From NCBI GenBank assembly GCA_902494465.1, contig CABUTH010000035.1, positions 1-14,203 of the forward strand: a stretch of 14,203 nt of DNA, given 5' to 3'. Under the pieces are notes generated by a model, which saw only the letters and a program-made list of their open reading frames with translations, was not told the origin of the DNA and did no database searches. Position 1 is the stretch's first letter; each line of letters begins with the position of its first letter. This document shows positions 11,855-14,203 of this stretch, in pieces. The DNA comes from an uncultured Collinsella sp. Its GTDB lineage: Bacteria > Actinomycetota > Coriobacteriia > Coriobacteriales > Coriobacteriaceae. The position numbers and the translations under genes are program-made.

Positions 11855-14203
11855 TTAAGCGAAGTAGGCCACGCCGCTCTCAAAGATCGGCATGAACTTA
11901 TCGCCGGGGACATGCTCGGGCACGTTGCGGTACAGGTTGTCGCCGCGACGCTCGGCATGGCCCATCTTGCCCAGGACGCGGCCGTCGGGGCTCGTGATGC
12001 CCTCGATGGCGAGTGCGGAGCCGTTGGGGTTGACGGAAAGATTCATGCTGGGCTTGCCGTCCTCGCCCACGTACTGCGTGGCGACCTGGCCGTTGGCGAT
12101 CAGCTGGGCGAGCACTTCGTCATTGGCGACAAAGCGGCCCTCGCCGTGGCTGATGGCGACGGTGTAGGGGTCGTCCAGGCTGCACTGCGACAGCCACGGG
12201 GACAGGTTGGACGAGATGCGGGTGCGCACCAGGCGGCTCTGGTGGCGACCGATGGTGTTGAACGTCAACGTGGGCGCATCGGGCGTGGCGTCGACGATGT
12301 CACCGTAGGGCACCAGGCCGAGCTTGATCAGGGCCTGGAAGCCGTTGCAGATGCCAAGCATCAGGCCGTCGCGGGCCTTGAGCAGGTCGCGGACTGCCTC
12401 GGTGACCTCGGGAGCGCGGAAGAACGCCGTGATGAACTTGGCGGAGCCGTCGGGCTCGTCGCCGCCCGAGAAGCCGCCGGGGATCATGACGATCTGGCTT
12501 GCACGGATGCGGCGGGCAAGCTCGTGGGTGCTCTCGGCGACGGCCTCGGGCGTGAGGTTGTTGATCACGAAGGTGTCGGCCTCGGCACCGGCGGCACGGA
12601 AGGCGCGGGCACTGTCGTACTCGCAGTTGTTGCCAGGGAACACGGGGATGATCACGCGCGGACGGGCGATCTTGGCGCCGCCGTACACGTGGATATCCTT
12701 GGCGCGGAAGTCGATGGTCTCGACCTCGGGGGTCTCGCCGGCGCTGCGGTAGGCGAAGACGCCCTCGATGCCGCTCTCCCATGCCTCCTGGAGCTCGGAG
12801 AGCTCGATGACCTCGGAGCCGGTGTCGATGACATAGCCCTCGACGGTGGTGCCCAGGGGCTCGAGAACAACGCCGTCGGCGACCTCGGGTAGCTCGGCAT
12901 CCTCGGCGAGCTCGACGATAAAGCTGCCGTAGAGCGGGGTGAAGAGGCTCTCCACGTCTACATCCTCGGCAAGCTCGATACCGATCTGGTTACCGAAGCA
13001 CATCTTAAAGAGGCTCTCGGCGCCGCAGCCGTAGCCGGGCGTGGAGATGGCCAGGGCGTTGCCGTTGGCGGTGAGCGCCTCGACGGCGTCAAACACGGCG
13101 AGCAGCTGCTGGGCGTCGGGACGGTAGTCCTCGCCATAGGTAGCGGGGGCGATGCGGACGACGCGGTGCGTGAGGCCCTTGAACTCGGGCGAGACGGCGC
13201 GGGCGGCCTTGCCCACGGCGACGGCGAAGCTGATCAGAGTCGGCGGAACGTTGAGCTCGCCGGCCTCGTCCTCAAACGAGCCGCTCATGGAGTCCTTGCC
13301 GCCGATGGCGCCGGCACCCAGGTCGACCTGGGCCATAAGGGCGCCCAGGACGGCTGCCGTGGGCTTGCCCCAACGCTCGGCCTCGGTGCGCAGGCGCTCG
13401 AAGTACTCCTGGAAGGAGAGATAGGCGCGCTTGTGCTCAAAGCCGGCAGCCACGAGCTTGGCGATGGACTCGACCACGGACAGGTAGGCGCCCGCAAACT
13501 GGTCGGCTTCCATCAGGTAGGGGTTGAAGCCCCATGCCATGGCGCTCGCCGTGGTGGTCTCGCCGTCCACGGGGAACTTGGCGACCATGGCCGAGCTGGG
13601 GGTGAGCTGCATCTTGCCGCCAAAAGGCATAAGCACGGTTGCGGCACCGATGGTGGAGTCGAAGCGCTCGGAAAGGCCCTTGTTGGAGGCAACGTTGAGG
13701 TCGGTGACGAGCGAGGTCATGCGCTCGGCAAGCGTGGTGCCGGTCCAGCTGGGCTGCCACGCGCTACGGGCGCACACGTGGGCGACCTGGTGCTTGGGTG
13801 CGCCGTTGGAGTTGAGGAACTCGCGGGACAGGTCGACGATGGCGACGCCGTTCCAGGCCATGCGCATGCGCGGCTCGGCGGTAACCTCGGCGATAACGGT
13901 CGCCTCGAGGTTCTCCTCGGCGGCGTAGCCCATGAACTCCTCGACGTCACCGTCGGCGACGGCACAGGCCATGCGCTCCTGGGACTCAGAGATAGCGAGC
14001 TCGGTGCCGTCCAGGCCGTCGTACTTCTTGGTCACGGTATCAAGGTCGACATACAGGCCGTCGGCAAGCTCGCCCACGGCGACCGAGACGCCGCCGGCGC
14101 CAAAGTCGTTGCAGCGCTTGATCAGACGGCAGGCGTCGCCGCGGCGGAACAGGCGCTGCAGCTTGCGCTCGACAGGGGCGTTGCCCTTTTGGACCTCGGC
14201 GCC
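11855..14203 (-). CDS. purL: Phosphoribosylformylglycinamidine synthase, single-chain form; N-terminus outside window
   Basis: The 782 visible residues are the C-terminal part of a long PurL (clostridial-type single-chain FGAM synthase, normally about 1240 aa); roughly the first 450 are off the right edge. The frame has no stop. The synthase half shows NDFGAGG, ELAISESQERM and GAIGGKDSMSG. The C-terminal half is the PurQ-like glutamine amidotransferase. It starts at PRVIIPVFPGNNCEYDSARA and carries the nucleophile Cys619 (GICNGFQAL) and the pair His749/Glu751 (GHAERRGD). It converts FGAR, glutamine and ATP into FGAM in de novo purine synthesis. It needs no separate PurS or PurQ. The stop TAA lies at 11855-11857, ahead of a strong terminator. 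No other purine gene is in view. Confidence 0.95.
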   Translation of the reverse strand, partial: GAEVQKGNAPVERKLQRLFRRGDACRLIKRCNDFGAGGVSVAVGELADGLYVDLDTVTKKYDGLDGTELAISESQERMACAVADGDVEEFMGYAAEENLEATVIAEVTAEPRMRMAWNGVAIVDLSREFLNSNGAPKHQVAHVCARSAWQPSWTGTTLAERMTSLVTDLNVASNKGLSERFDSTIGAATVLMPFGGKMQLTPSSAMVAKFPVDGETTTASAMAWGFNPYLMEADQFAGAYLSVVESIAKLVAAGFEHKRAYLSFQEYFERLRTEAERWGKPTAAVLGALMAQVDLGAGAIGGKDSMSGSFEDEAGELNVPPTLISFAVAVGKAARAVSPEFKGLTHRVVRIAPATYGEDYRPDAQQLLAVFDAVEALTANGNALAISTPGYGCGAESLFKMCFGNQIGIELAEDVDVESLFTPLYGSFIVELAEDAELPEVADGVVLEPLGTTVEGYVIDTGSEVIELSELQEAWESGIEGVFAYRSAGETPEVETIDFRAKDIHVYGGAKIARPRVIIPVFPGNNCEYDSARAFRAAGAEADTFVINNLTPEAVAESTHELARRIRASQIVMIPGGFSGGDEPDGSAKFITAFFRAPEVTEAVRDLLKARDGLMLGICNGFQALIKLGLVPYGDIVDATPDAPTLTFNTIGRHQSRLVRTRISSNLSPWLSQCSLDDPYTVAISHGEGRFVANDEVLAQLIANGQVATQYVGEDGKPSMNLSVNPNGSALAIEGITSPDGRVLGKMGHAERRGDNLYRNVPEHVPGDKFMPIFESGVAYFA

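Noticed and set aside
11771..12892. Plus-strand frame of 373 codons opposite purL
   Set aside because: The product is a low-complexity Ala/Gly/Val/Asp string, and the frame runs across the purL terminator. The minus strand encodes the PurL amidotransferase domain.

Overview
The window is GC-rich and tightly packed. Its gene content and codon style fit a Gram-positive gut anaerobe of the Coriobacteriia, most likely Collinsella or a close relative. This is an inference from the Gram-positive style signal and anchor peptides, the clostridial-type single-chain PurL and the flavin-based lactate oxidation genes. No marker gene settles the taxonomy.

Region 1 (1-2303, minus strand) is a five-gene operon read right to left. 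It encodes a 98-aa protein of unknown function, a membrane-anchored extracellular protein, a secreted WxL-like beta protein, a tiny secreted protein with a degenerate sortase-type tail (LAQTDD), and a second secreted Cys-rich protein cut by the window edge. The set resembles the Csc (WxL plus small LPXTG) cell-surface complexes of Gram-positive bacteria.

Region 2 (2304-6275, plus strand) starts with a 346-bp regulatory gap carrying phased TGAC repeats. Three nearly abutting genes follow: an FAD-binding 2-hydroxyacid (lactate or glycolate) dehydrogenase, EtfB, and EtfA with an N-terminal two-cluster ferredoxin domain. The layout matches the LctD/LctB/LctC electron-confurcating lactate dehydrogenase, which oxidises lactate with NAD+ at the expense of reduced ferredoxin.

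Region 3 (6272-8216) holds an HD-domain phosphohydrolase on the minus strand, overlapping the etfA end by 4 bp. Divergent from it is azlC-azlD, a branched-chain amino acid exporter. An 11-bp inverted repeat spans the azlC start region.

Region 4 (8367-10719, plus strand) has a KdgT-family 2-keto-3-deoxygluconate permease, then a structured spacer, then a membrane GGDEF diguanylate cyclase without an inhibitory I-site.

Region 5 (10716-14203, minus strand) has the C-terminal 782 codons of a single-chain FGAM synthase (PurL) running in from beyond the right edge, a strong terminator, an EamA/DMT drug/metabolite transporter, and an unannotated candidate 24-aa ORF with a good ribosome binding site that ends inside the operon terminator. 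No tRNA, rRNA, CRISPR array, insertion sequence or phage gene was seen.
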